A stretch of DNA of 64,000 bases from Sipunculus nudus (taxonomy: Eukaryota; Annelida; Sipuncula; Golfingiida; Sipunculidae): contig CM049306.1 of the NCBI GenBank assembly GCA_026874595.1, positions 90,657,142 to 90,721,141 on the forward strand. Reading direction: 5' to 3'. Below are positions 46,440-63,531 of the stretch, one piece after another (the first letter of the stretch is position 1; every line of letters starts with the position of its first letter). The translations under genes and the position numbers were made by a program. The notes under the pieces are model-generated. The model was given only the letters and a program-made list of their open reading frames with translations. It ran no database searches and was not told where the DNA came from.

Positions 46440-49400
46440 TGTGCAAATATGACCAGCATTCCAACTGGCTCCTATTTCTATTTTTTTTTATAAAATTATA
46501 TTTTCCAACAAGTACATAGTTGTTTTAATATTATCAGGTGTTTTTATAATAATAAAACAGATAATATGTTTGCTGTTTGAATATTTATATTGAATCTGAA
46601 CTGAACTTTCTGTAGTTTGCTATATAATTTGTTTACCTTGCTTCTTATAAAAAGAATTTTTGTGGAATTTAAGGTGTTATACAAATTAAACTATTTCTAT
46701 ATTATGTGCCAGCTTAACTATGATAGTGCTGTTATGATATACTGATAATCTGTTTCAATACAAACTAAACTTAAGTAATTCCGGTTCCTGCCTTCAGTGG
46801 TGTTATGGGTTAAACGTACATACAGCAGCAAACGGACGACGGACAATGTATCATAGCAACAACATAACAATACAACCCTGGTGCTACATCAAAATAACAA
46901 AAGCTTAATGTGCCTTTCTATTACACTTTCTCCACTCTCCTGTAGGCTCGTACGAGTCTGCAGTATGAGCAGTCTCCATGATTATGTATTAAATGTGAAA
47001 AATTCTCACAATAATCAACCCCCCTATGTCTTCCACTATTGACATATGTACTACTTTCAATAAAACAGAATCAGTCTGATATAAACAAGGAAAACGTTTG
47101 TATCCAGTCAGATTACAAACTTTGTTCCCATAAACCTAATAACATACTGTTCCTTCGCTCCTTGAATTGTCGGACTTCTAAAAAAGGAATATTATACATG
47201 TACACGCAGAGGTGTTATTTCCCTGTGCCACCTGACTCATTTTAACCAGCCAGTATGGTTTAATACTGGATGTCATCCTATAATCACCATATTACTTTAA
47301 TGCAATTTCATTTGAATTTTGAATCTCAGTTATATCCAGAAGCTAATATAACCTAACAGTAACACAGTGTCCATTGCTAATTTCAGTTTGGCATCTGTAT
47401 CTTATTTCTCAAACAGCATATGCCTGACCTCGGTTCAGTTAAATTTATGTATATTACACTTTTATTCTCAGGACATGATCTAAATAAAATATGGATTAGA
47501 CCAGCATTATTTTTACCTATAAAAACATGTCCAACACAGACAAAAACAGGGCGGTAAGCAATAACACTTATACTCCCTCAATTCACATCAGTGTTGTTAT
47601 GTTTATAATTTATAGTATAAATTATTATTTAATATGGTTCTAAGCAATTTATCACTACTATCAGCTATAAGTTTAATATATGTCAATTCTGATACAATTT
47701 ATACCATGACTCCGTGGTTTCTCATTTAATAATCAATTTCTCTTGTAAATTCAATTCTGCTATAGGATATACTAACTTAAATATATTCTGCTTTTAACTG
47801 GAACCAAATATCATTTCACTGAAAAAGGCACCTGGCCAGCCTCCTTTCATACAAAAATATTACATATTATTAATCAAGTATTAACAAGTTTTTTAAACTA
47901 ATGAGGCATTAAACAATAATATAAATACACCATTATCCCTTTGCTCTGTTGTTTTGTTTATGGTATATATTACAAATCCACACTATTTTTTTTTTCTTTT
48001 TTTTTCAAATCATTACACCTTCATATCCACATCATAGTAATTTTTTTTTATTTATTTGTTTATTTATTTTTTTTAAATGGCTGCCTGATTCCTTATTAAA
48101 TATTAAAATTCTCATGAAAACTCTAGATATACTTTAAGACATACCGATACCAATTTACTCTGCTTTCCATAGAATATAATTTGGAGTGACGATCTAACCA
48201 GCATTGTATAACAATATATCATGTTATTAGCAGAATAAAAAATGTCTTCCAACAAAACCAAAACAGACATAAATAATTTTGATTTGTAGCACTAATAAGA
48301 TATACCAGTGTCAATTTATAGATACTTTACATTCATCAGAATATGATCTTTGGCATGGATTTGACCAGTATTGTATAAAAGTATATCATAATATTAACCA
48401 AATGAATATTCTTCCAGCATTGTTTAAAAATATATCGTATTATTAACCAAATGAATGTGTTTTCCAGCACAGCTCAGACATGAAGAATAATTTTGATATA
48501 CCAAAACCAATTTACATGCATATACTCTGCTTTCCTCAGAATATTATTTGAAGCAATGACCCAACCAGCATTATATTAAAAGTATATCCTGATATTAACC
48601 AAATAAATGTCTTCCTACACAACCGTGACAAAACTAAATAATTTTAATTACTAACACCTGTATGATATACCGGTGCCAAGTAATGTATATTCTGCTTTCA
48701 TCAGAATATGATTTGACTGAAAGAAAAGATCTGACCAGCATTATATAGTAGTATGTCATAATACTGACCAGCTGAATATGTCTTCCAGCCTAACCCAACC
48801 TGGAAAATTATTTTGAAATACCAATTTACATATGTTCTGCTTTCATTATAGTTTAATTCGAAGTAATGATCTGACCTGCATTATATAAAAGTATATTATA
48901 ATATTAATCAAATAAATATGTCTTCCAGCACAACCAAGACAGGAATAAATAATCTTAATTCATAGCACTAATATTATTACCAGTACTAAGCTATATATAT
49001 ATTCTAGCTGAAGTAAGTATTTGACCAGCATTATCTAATAGTATATTGTAATATTAACCCGATATATGTCTTCCAGCACAACTCAATGAGGAGAGGAAAT
49101 TTTGAAACACCAATTACTTACCGCAGAGTTGTTACATTTATAATAATACCTTATGTAATAAAAACAAATTACCAATTCTCTCAAGACACAAATCCACTGT
49201 TTACTCGTTATAATAATATTCTTTCAATAGCCTCCTCGTTACTTATTTAATGTTAAAAGTTCTCATAGTAACTCCAATTACAGATACTCTGTATGTTATA
49301 CAAGTCAAATTAACATTTTCACTGCTTTTTACAGACTATAATTCGACTAGAGTAAGGATCTGATCAACATTATGCATAACACAGTTTCATGGCATCAATC

Positions 49401-50230
49401 GTTGTAAGTAATGTCCATCTCAACAAAGGTAGTAAACAGTAATAGTGATAAACCCTTAACTCACTGTGTTATTGTTCATGTTTATACAAATCTAAAAACA
49501 AATTATCATTACTTTAAGATTTGAGGCCTAAAATGCACATTATAATACATTTATAGTGGCTATCTGGTCTCAACAGGCAGGAAGCAGTCATACATGTATC
49601 TATTTACCGGTAACCCACTACACCTTTATTTTATATTAATGCATAAAAAATCCAAATAATTTATCACTTCTGTTAATACTCAATCTCACTGTGACCACAT
49701 TCCATTATATATTTACAATGGCCCTCTACTAAGTTGCTTATTGAATGTTCAAATTCTTATGGAGATTTACTTCTCCTATGTAATATACTTACATAGTTAT
49801 ATACTCTGCTTTTAACAGAATATAATTTAACTAAAGTAAGGATCTGACAAGCATTATATAGAGATACTGTAAAATTTGTCATAATGATTAATACTTATGT
49901 TATATAAAATGTTGTCTGTCAACACAGCAGACCCAGTATGAATAGCTTCTATACACAAATAACTCTATCAAATAATCTTTTTACTAAGACTCCCTGGTTT
50001 CTATTCAAACATACAAGTTCTCCCACAAATTTCAAATTAAAAATACCTGAATGATATGCTAATAAATTTAAATATATAAACTGCTTCAAGTTACCAAAAT
50101 GAGGTTTTGACTAAAGAATGGTTCTGTAGAGCAAAAAGCACAAAACTAAAGGTTACAATAATATTAACCATATCCATGATAGTGTTGCTTTCAACACAAC
50201 AAATACACTTATAGTAATTAAGTAAACTCA
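46440..50230. repeat. AT-rich region with a degenerate tandem unit
   Basis: No gene found. From about 48190 to 49080 a unit of roughly 130-200 bp recurs: TCTGACCAGCATTATATAAAAG, then ATATTAACCAAATGAATATGTC, then TTCCAGCACAAC. Occurrences start near 48190, 48358, 48555, 48730, 48863 and 49022, with weaker ones at 47495, 49345 and 49835. A second shared piece (CTGCCTGATTCCTTATTAAATATT-like) recurs near 47705, 48080, 49220, 49720 and 49985. The region adjoins the 5' end of the minus-strand LINE and may be its 5' UTR; this is inference. Confidence 0.5.
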
Positions 50231-50734
50231 CCCGACACTGTATACCAGGCTTCAGTCTACCGTGTCCCTACCAGAGTATCAATTACACGGTCCTCCGTAC
50301 AGTCTCGTGTTGACTTAGCCCTAGTAACGGGTCTCACATGGGGGCCCTGGCCGGAGTAAGACGAAGGTAAGGCCGCTTATGCAGCTAGTGTTGACTATTC
50401 TGTCTCACCTCTCGTCTTATGAGATCACGTGAGATTGCAAGTCCGGAGCTCCCATGAGGCAATGCACTTCCGGTTCCCGTGAGGCTTGTAAGGTAAGTTA
50501 CTAGCGGGTCATTTAATATCATATTTTGGCTGAGGTTTCGACCGTACAGAAGTGTTCTCTTGCTCTACTGATCGTGGCTGTATTGTAGAATCAGTTTTTC
50601 ATTAGTTCCATAGTTGTTATAGGTTAGTTAGACGTTCAGAGCCTAGTTTAGCTGTTAGTTGTGAACGGACTACTGATTTCACGCTCACGCGCTTGTGGGA
50701 CCGAATAGAACTGTTTGTAAACAAACATTGAAGG
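50231..50734. other. GC-richer region upstream of DIRS 2 gag
   Basis: The left end and 5' untranslated part of the second DIRS element should lie here. GAGGCAATGCACTTCCGG and similar blocks occur, but no inverted partner was found at the right side, so the boundary is not set. Confidence 0.4.
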
Positions 50735-51718
50735 ATGGATAACAAGGGCAAGCGGCCTTCAGCTAGCTCTAGGAGCAGACATGTTCAGCCTAAGTTAAGG
50801 AACATCCAAGAATCGGGACCCCGGGAAGCAATGGCAGACAGACTCAGTGAGCTGGAGTCAAGTTGCCGAGATGCTAGCCCTGAGAAGGGGGATTCCCAGA
50901 TGCTCGCCCTGCTGGCCGCGTTCAGAGACTTTAAAGAAAGCTCTGAGGCAAATCACGCCGCATTAGCCAACACTACACAAGGCATGCAACAGGAAATTAG
51001 ACAACTTAAGCAAAACCAGGGATACAACAGTTCAGACCTAACCCCGGGGACCAGTGGAGCCAGTGCCACTCCAAGTCAAGATGGCGGCCATGCGCTCACC
51101 GGGAACACTCCTCATGTTGACAGTGATGAGGAGGACACAGAGGCTTAAGATCAAGACACTGAACTTAACCAGCTCTTGGACTCTGTACCTGCTACTCAAG
51201 CTAACAGCAATGGTGAGTCTGAATTGTTAGATCAGATAGCTTTGTCATTTGAAAAGAGAGAAGATCTGGGCCCTGAAATTAACCCTAAACTCGCAGAGTT
51301 AGTGGACAAAATCATTACAGGTAATCCTAGTGATACTGTAAAGGAGACGATAGACTCTGTACTGACCCCTGCAAATCTGACAAAACTCAAGGGCACAAGA
51401 GTTAACAAAGAAGTCTGGAGTAAGCTTAGGCAGGATACAAAGCTAAGAGACAATAGACTTCAGCGGGTCCAAGCAGCCATCTTGAAAGGGGTTACTCCAT
51501 CTATCCAAGTAGCTGATACGCTGTTGCAGCTAAAAATGGGCACGAAGTCCATTAATGATGGTAATCTGGACGGCATGATAAGACAACTGATGGATGGTAC
51601 TGCTATCATCAGCCATGCCAATCATGAACTTAATTTGCGCAGGAGGGAGCTGTTAAAGGGGGACCTACAGGGCCAATTCAAAGAACTCTGTAAAGCAGAC
51701 GTGCCAGTAACAGACTAG
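50735..51718 (+). pseudogene. DIRS 2 gag-like protein
   Basis: Begins at an ATG (DNKGKRPSASSRSRHVQPK) and runs to a TAA at 51146, then continues in the same frame to a TAG at 51716. The first part has a coiled-coil-like segment (MLALLAAFRDFKES and NTTQGMQQEIRQLKQN). The second part has RVNKEVWSKLRQDTKLRD and SIQVADTLLQL, homologous to the gag-like block of DIRS 1. The frame continues beyond 51718 with Gln/Asn/His-rich residues. Confidence 0.72.
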
Positions 51719-52006
51719 TTGTTTGATGATAATCTGCAGCAATCTATGCAAAGAATCCAGGATTCAAATGCCCTGACTCAGCGTCTAGTACACCAAGGAA
51801 ACTACAGGAGTAACAACAATCACTACAAGTCGCAATCGCACACAAGCCAAAGGGCAAAGCACCAGTAACAAAGTCTTTTTAGGGATGAAAGGACAGTCGT
51901 ACAGACAAGAGAGGCACAAACAACACAAAACAAGGCCGCGCTGGAGATAAACAAAACGGAAGGAACATCACCAAGTATAGCCCAGGCAAGTGACATTTCA
52001 TTACAT

Positions 52007-54020
52007 ATGTCTAGTAATCGATCAATGCTGGGTAAACCATGTGAGGCAGTAGGTGGAAAAATAAAATCACATTATCAAGAGTGGGAAACAATAACAGAAG
52101 ATGATTTTATTTTGGACATGGTAATAGGTGTTAAACTAAACTTTACCTCAAATTATCCCCCTGTAAGGAACTTCATTCCAAAACCTTTAAAACTAAACAC
52201 GGCAGAGGAGAAAATTATTCAAACAGAAATTGAGAACTTATTGAACAAACAGGTTATTGAGCAAACAGGCTTTGAGCCGGGCAGTGTTTTTTCAAACATA
52301 TTTCTCAGAGCAAAAAAAGAATGGGAAATACCGTGTTATCCTGAACTTGAAGGCCCTGAATGAGTATATAGAATACCACCACTTTAAAATGGAGTCACTG
52401 GATCATGCAATCAACTTAATCACACCAGGCTGTTATTTAGCATCAGTGGACTTAAAGGACGCCTACTACACGGTGCCTGTGCACAGGGATTTTCAGAAAT
52501 ATCTCTGCTTTGCATGGAAGGGAAAGTTTTTCAAATTTACCTGCATGCCTAACGGACTGTCGCCTGCTCCCCGCTTGTTCACTAAACTGCTTAAACCAGT
52601 TTATTCCTCACTAAGACAACAGGGGCATGTAAACGTAGCTTATATTGATGACTCCCTTTTGATTGGTGATGATTATGAAGAGTGTGCAAAAAATGTAACA
52701 GATACAGTTTCACTGTTTACTAGATTGGGGTTTTTAGTCCACAATGAGAAATCAGTCCTAACTCCTTCTCAAGAGATCAAATTCTTAGGATTCATTCTAA
52801 ATTCAAAAACAATGACTGTATCATTAACACAAGAGAAGGCAGACAACATAGTATCGTGTTGCAAGAGGCTAAATGCATCACCCCGTCCAACTATCAGGCA
52901 GGTAGCAGAGTTATTAGGTATACTCGTATCAAGCTGTCCAGGAGTCTCGCTTGGACCGCTTAGGACAAAATACATTGAGCTAGATAAATCTGAGGCAGTT
53001 AGAATGAGTAAGAATGACTATGAACATGATATGGTGCTCTCTAATAAAGCAGTTACTGACTTGAAGTGGTGGATTAGAAATGCACATTCTGTAGAAAAAC
53101 CCATGGGAAGGGGAACGCCGGACATCACATTGTCAACAGATGCTAGTGGCACAGGATGGGGAGGAGTGCTAGGAAATCAAAAAACAGGTGGCAATTGGAA
53201 TAGTTGTGAATCTAAACATCACATTAACTATTTAGAATTGCTGGCAGCTTTCTTAGCATTACAATCTCTCTGCAATAGTCTTAGCAACACACAAATCAGG
53301 CTACTTATGGACAATGTCACAGCTGTAACCTATATAAACAAGCAAGGAGGTACAAAACCTCAATTGTATGCTCTTGCTAGGAAGATTTGGGACTGGTGCG
53401 TTGAGAGAAACATTTGGCTGTCAGCAGCACATCTACCTGGAAGGGAGAATGTAGAGGCGGATAAATTATCACGCGAGGTAAATCATGATGCAGAATGGCA
53501 GCTAAATCCTAAACTGTTTAAACAATTAACAAGCCTGTGGGGTACTATTGAAATAGACCTCTTTGCATCCAGGCTGAACAATCAGGTAACACCTTATGTT
53601 GCCTTGAAACCTGATCCACATGCTCTCGCTGTAGATGCTTTTTCCATAGACTGGTCTATATATTACTTTTATGCTTTTCCTCCTTTTAGCATCCTTGCAC
53701 AAGTAATCAAGAAAATAATACTAGAACAGGCAACAGGAATTGTAATTTTACCATTTTGGACAACACAACCGTGGTTCCCGAAAGCAATGCAGCTACTGAC
53801 AGATCACCCCCGCATACTACCGCACAGCCAAACAACGTTACAACTACCACAGAAACCACAGGAAACTCACAGACTCACGAAAATGGCACTGCTGGCTTGC
53901 CTTTTGTCAGGCAAGCCCTCAGAAACAAGAAATTCTTTCAGCAGCAGCAACCGTTATCCCCTGTTCATGGAGGAAAAAGACACAAAAACAGTACCAAACT
54001 TACCTTTCCTGATGGAATAG
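52007..54020 (+). pseudogene. DIRS 2 reverse transcriptase/RNase H/methyltransferase-like polyprotein
   Basis: The first frame (52007-52363) covers the RT beginning. A one-base change in an A-run near 52315 shifts to a 587-codon frame that then stays open. In that frame: D65 (SVDLKDAY), CMPNGLSPAPRLF, catalytic YIDD (129-132), RNase H acidic residues D285 (STDAS), E317 (YLELL), D342 (MDN) and D392 (EADKLSR), followed by EIDLFASRLNN, DPHALAVDAF, YAFPPFSIL and LPFWTTQPWFP, the DIRS methyltransferase-like part. All catalytic residues are kept; only the one shift breaks the domain. Confidence 0.88.
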
Positions 54021-54783
54021 GTACTGTAGTGAAAGGTCAGTGGATCCCTTTTCATCATCTCTGGGACAAGCTTTAGAGTTTATGAGCACACTAAAATCAG
54101 GACTCAGTTACAGTGCAATAAACACAGTCAGATCAGCTTTGTCTACAATCATCAAGCCATTTGAAGGTTGCACTTTTGGTAGTCATCCGCTTGTCACCAG
54201 GTTTTAAAAGGGGTATTTAATATTCGGCCGGCCATCCCTAAAACTTGTGTAACATGGGACACAAACACAGTGTTACAATATTTAAGAATACTCTCACCAG
54301 TAAGAGACTTGTCAACAAAATTCTTATCCTATAAACTGCTTACACTCCTAGCCCTGCTTACAGGGCAAAGGGGACAGTTTCTGCATTTATTACGTGTAGA
54401 CAATATTACATTGACCACTTCAAAGATTAAACTCAGAGTAGGTGATCTAGTTAAACAATCAGCACCAAATAGGCACCAACAGGAAATAACTTTGAAAGCA
54501 TATGCTCCAGATCGCCGTTTATGTGTGGTTACTGTGTTATCAGAGTACATAAAAAGAACATGTAGTTACAGACAAGATGAAAATAGGCTCTTCCTAACCC
54601 TGCAAAAGCCACACAGAGCGGTATCTAGGGACACAATATCCAGGTGGCTTAAATCAACACTGAAAGAGGCAGGAATTGATATGTCAATCTTTACACCGCA
54701 TAGCACCAGAGCTGCAGCAACATCTGCCGCAGTACGAGGTTATCTCCCTATTGACACTATATTGAAAACAGCAGGCTGGACAG
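53756..54783 (+). pseudogene. DIRS 2 tyrosine recombinase, truncated
   Basis: Begins inside the RT frame in another phase (TAGLPFVRQALRNK). Several indels break 53940-54270. The catalytic part is open from 54270: TGQRGQF with the first Arg, then LFLTLQKPHRAVSRDTISRW and TPHSTRAA with His and the second Arg, then ILKTAGW. After GWT the homology stops and the tyrosine motif (F-x-x-F-Y) is missing; unrelated sequence follows. Confidence 0.82.
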
Positions 54784-54792
54784 TAGTCCATA

Positions 54793-54846
54793 CATGGACC
54801 TTCTGGTCCTATGATATCTTGGCTGGACGGACCCTGAAGGTCCATG
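54793..54846. repeat. 17-bp inverted repeat at the recombinase break
   Basis: CATGGACCTTCTGGTCC (54793-54809) and GGACCCTGAAGGTCCATG (54829-54846) are inverted with one unpaired base and a 19-base loop. It starts 10 bases after the point where the recombinase frame stops matching. Confidence 0.6.
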
Positions 54847-55430
54847 GGCTGAATGTAAATTCGTGTACCGACATTCCGCAACGGAAATGCAACGATAGGT
54901 CGAGGGCCCTATCAGAACATAGGAGGTCTTACCCTACAGAAAAACTGCATCAGGCTTATCAACACTATATTTACTAACCTTCTGCATTTGTGATTTTACA
55001 TTCTAAGTGACGGATATTACTATTTTGCAGGTAGAATCATGCACATCCCTGAGCGAGCTGTTACTCCATGGAGGACATTTTGTTGCAATGCATTGTGGGA
55101 AGAATTTCACTCTCCAAGCAGAGAATCAGCCTCAGGAAGGTTTCTCCGTTCACTTCCACACGGACCGGATTATAATACCGTTCTACGCCAGAACATCAGC
55201 ACTGAACCACAACGTGCGAAATAAATAAACTTGCTTATAGAGAGTGTATTGATGTTTGAAGCTAATTGAGGAAAAGAATATCGGAGTAATCTTTCTTTCT
55301 TATACCTCTTTCACTCGTTCTCTCTCTCAACAGGGAAAATAAAATATAATAACGTGAGGTATTGTATTTTAAAATTTTTTAATTCGAATTAATAACATGC
55401 CTATAGTGCTATACACACCCCAAACCATAT
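54847..55430. other. sequence of unknown origin right of DIRS 2
   Basis: Two overlapping open frames (55007-55228) are not recognised. It may be 3' DIRS sequence, an insertion, or unrelated flank. Confidence 0.35.
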
Positions 55431-55470
55431 ATATGTATATACATATATATACATACATATATATATATAC

Positions 55471-55532
<62 letters not shown>
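55431..55532. repeat. (TA)n microsatellite with ATAC interruptions
   Basis: Compound TA/ACATATATAT repeat. Confidence 0.9.
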
Positions 55533-55544
55533 TATAAAACATGT

Positions 55545-55970
55545 CTCACATATCATCAAAAAATACCAGAAAACATTAAAAGGTGATTACATCCCGAATC
55601 CCCCACCCCACACCCCACCGTCTCTGTGTAACATACAATAAAATATTAAAAGGTGATACATCCCGAATCCCCCCCCCCCTCCCGTCTCTGTGTAACATCA
55701 TATATGTGGTCTCACATATCATAAAAAAAATCAAGAAAATATAAAAAGGTGATACATCCCTAATCCCCCCCCCCCGTCTCTGTGTAACATCATATATGGG
55801 GTCTCACATATCATAAAAAAAATCAAGAAAATATAAAAAGGTGATGCATCCCTAATCCCCCCCCCCCCCCCCGTCTCTGTGTAACATCATATATGGGGTC
55901 TCACAAAAAAAATCTAGAAAATATAAAAAGGTGATACATCCCGAATCCCCCCCCCCCCCCCAAAAAAAAA
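55545..55970. repeat. minisatellite, about 90-bp unit
   Basis: About five units, each with AAAAGGTGATACATCCC, a C run of 5-17, CGTCTCTGTGTAACATCATA and TGGGGTCTCACATATCATAA. C-run length is the main difference between units. It lies just beyond the 3' end of the helicase gene. Confidence 0.88.
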
Positions 55971-56026
55971 AAAACCTCCAACCCTTCTCTGCGAAACATC
56001 AAACAAATCACCTTTAAATCAGACAA

Positions 56027-61124
<5,098 letters not shown>

Positions 61125-61182
61125 CTGCAATTATTTGTATAGAAAATGAACACCCTCAGGCTTTAGCTTCATTGCATCAGAT

Positions 61183-61607
61183 AGGACTCGACATTAAGGG
61201 TTAACCCTTGCCCGGTTCAAGTAAAAATTTCAGAAAATGATGACAGGGCAACTAAAAGCTGAGTCCTATACTTGCCCGTGTTGGTAAGTGGATCCATCAT
61301 AAAACCCTACCCCAAAAGGTGTGAAACTAAACTACTCTTAAATGAGCATTTCCTTTTCTGGAGAAATAAAATAAATTGTATATTACGTCTGTTTTAAATT
61401 ACCTGTATGTTTATATGTGCATATACTGAAGAAAAATATAATAAACAAATATTTGAACATGTTCATTGTTGTAAAATAATCATGTTGAAGACTTTTTTTG
61501 TTTGTGGTCATTGTTTCAAGCAAGTAAAAATTCATCTATAGGGCACGTAAATACTTGATCTTACTTGCCCTAGTGGGCAAGTACTTTAAAAATTAACGTC
61601 GAGTCCT
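61183..61607. mobile_element. 425-bp MITE with AGGACTCGAC ends
   Basis: Starts AGGACTCGACATTAAGGG and ends TTAACGTCGAGTCCT, a terminal inverted repeat of about 15 bp with one mismatch, and both ends have CTTGCCC/GGGCAAG subterminal repeats. No coding capacity. Flanking bases (GAT on the left, GAA on the right) do not give a clear target duplication. It lies 59 bases upstream of the helicase ATG. Confidence 0.65.
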
Positions 61608-63426
61608 GAATTATTATGATCGTATCATCAGGCGCAGATCCAGGGGCTATTGTTATTCTCATTATTTTAAGACCAGTTCCTGGGCCTTCACATTCCCTGA
61701 CTACGTACTCTTTCCCCCCTCCGAACATGCAAAAACATCCTGGACCCGCGCTTGATTATGTTGCTTAGAACTGAACCTACATTATAGGTCTTCACATGCA
61801 GTCAGGGGCGTCGATATGGGGTGTGGGGGGAAATCAGGCGCGGATCCAAGGGGGGGGGGGGGGGGGGGCTCACGCCCCCTAGTTTTCGAAGCCCAACAAT
61901 TCAATCCCCCCCCCCCCCTAAACTCCTGACAAGGCTCTCCGAATCTTTATCATGTCAGAGCGCGGGCGCCTAAGACGCCATACTTATTCAGACCCTATTT
62001 TAAAAGTTTAAAGTTAAAGGGCTGTACATATAGCCTCGGGCGGGGAGGGGCAAGAGGCAAATGCCCAATATTCTTGGTTTTGAGACGCAAGAAAATATTC
62101 GAAAATTCAAATAATGTTCTTATGGCAAAACAAATCCTTCAAATTGACTTTCAGGACGACAGAAGTTGCATTCTCATATGTTTTAACGATGTAAGCATTG
62201 CTCGATAATGACTCCCAAAAATGCACCAGAATGCAGTAAAATATGTATAGTTTTTCGAAATTTTCCCTTGGGCCTTTTGACACATCAAATTAGATTACTT
62301 ATCCACCCCAACAAAACCCTAAAATAACGGGTCGGCGCCTGTGGTGTGAAATAGACCCGGAAAATATACCGCCAGTTGCTTGGAAAATCGCATTTCAGTG
62401 CATCTTGAATTCAATTTCTGGGGAAGCCCCCCCCCCCCCCCCCATTAAGCTTCGCCCCTAGGACGCTCGCCCCCTGACTTCATTGGTCTTCGGCCGAAGG
62501 TTGCCCCCCCCCCCCCCCATCTCCAAATCCGGGATCCGCCCATAGAGAGGCTATATCCATACCCACTTTTGAGCCGGGGGTGGGGGGGGGGGGGGATCTC
62601 GGGGGAATGTGTCAAAGTAATCAACCCGACTTTTCAGAAAACAACGAACAGAAAATCCTCAAAATCTCATGGAAATGTACCTCAAAATGTTTTCTTTATA
62701 TTATATATTTTCAAAAAATTCCAATGCGCGAAAGGGACACCGTACCCTCCCCCGTATACGTACTATGTTCCCTGTATTATTTTTAATTAATTCACAAAAC
62801 AAAATATTATGTAACAATAATAATAATTTAATAATAATAATTATATATATATATATACACTTAACTTGATTAAATTTTTTTAAGCCTTATTCTTAATGAT
62901 TTTTTAATTGTAGAAATTAGAATATGTGAGTTTGAACTAAAGATATTTTGTTAATTCATTATTATAACCAGTTACCATAGTCTTAAAATAACTATATATA
63001 CGATACGTGAGATATTCACTGCACCGACCATGTCAATCACTTTCGTTTACCCGTCGGGTGTTGCAAGACAGCGCGCTCTGTCTTTTGTTTTGTCTCAGCC
63101 GAACTGAGTAATAACTGCCGAAAACAGTGAATGTCGCTGAATCAATTGAATGTGCCAATGGGAGATAAGTTGTTCAAACGGACATTCACTATTCACATTC
63201 AAACGTTCGTCATTTTCAGGACTCGATACCCCGGTCCTTCATATGGCTCACCAATCGGACTTTTGATAGGCGGTGGAAGGAAGAGATGTGTGTGTGTGTG
63301 CGTGTGTGTGTGTGTGGGGGGGGGGGCGGGGGGCAGTTGAGGTGTACTTGGCTTGTGGTTTATTATTTATGTTGACAATAAAAATTCGTAAAATGTGCAT
63401 GTCTTGTGTTTTGGTTACTTCATTTA
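61608..63426. other. homopolymer-rich repeats, no gene
   Basis: Several G and C runs (61850-61868, 61905-61918, 62427-62443, 62505-62518, 62582-62596). GGCGCGGATCCAAGG (61837) and GGGATCCGCCCATAG (62531) could be opposite ends of a GGCGGATCC-type DNA transposon of about 710 bp. (GT)n at 63288-63317. Open frames here are chance. Confidence 0.45.
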
Positions 63427-63457
<31 letters not shown>

Positions 63458-63531
63458 AGATAAGATAAGATAAGATAAGATAAGATAAGATAAGATAAGA
63501 TAAGATAAGATAAGATAAGATAAGATAAGAT
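63427..63531. repeat. (AGATA)n pentanucleotide microsatellite
   Basis: About 21 perfect units. Next to the LINE 3' end it is probably its simple-repeat tail (TCTTA on the minus strand). Confidence 0.95.

Larger units (their letters stand above)
50735..54783 (+). mobile_element. DIRS-type retrotransposon 2, right end lost
   Basis: Same gene order as the element at 30659, but clearly a different family (domain sequences differ throughout). The gag-like frame has two internal stops, the RT frame one frameshift, and the tyrosine recombinase stops matching after GWT, before the catalytic tyrosine. Inverted terminal repeats were not found on either side. Confidence 0.85.

Noticed and set aside
55545-55970. 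CRISPR array
   Set aside because: Units are near-identical throughout with no unique spacers, and the genome is animal.
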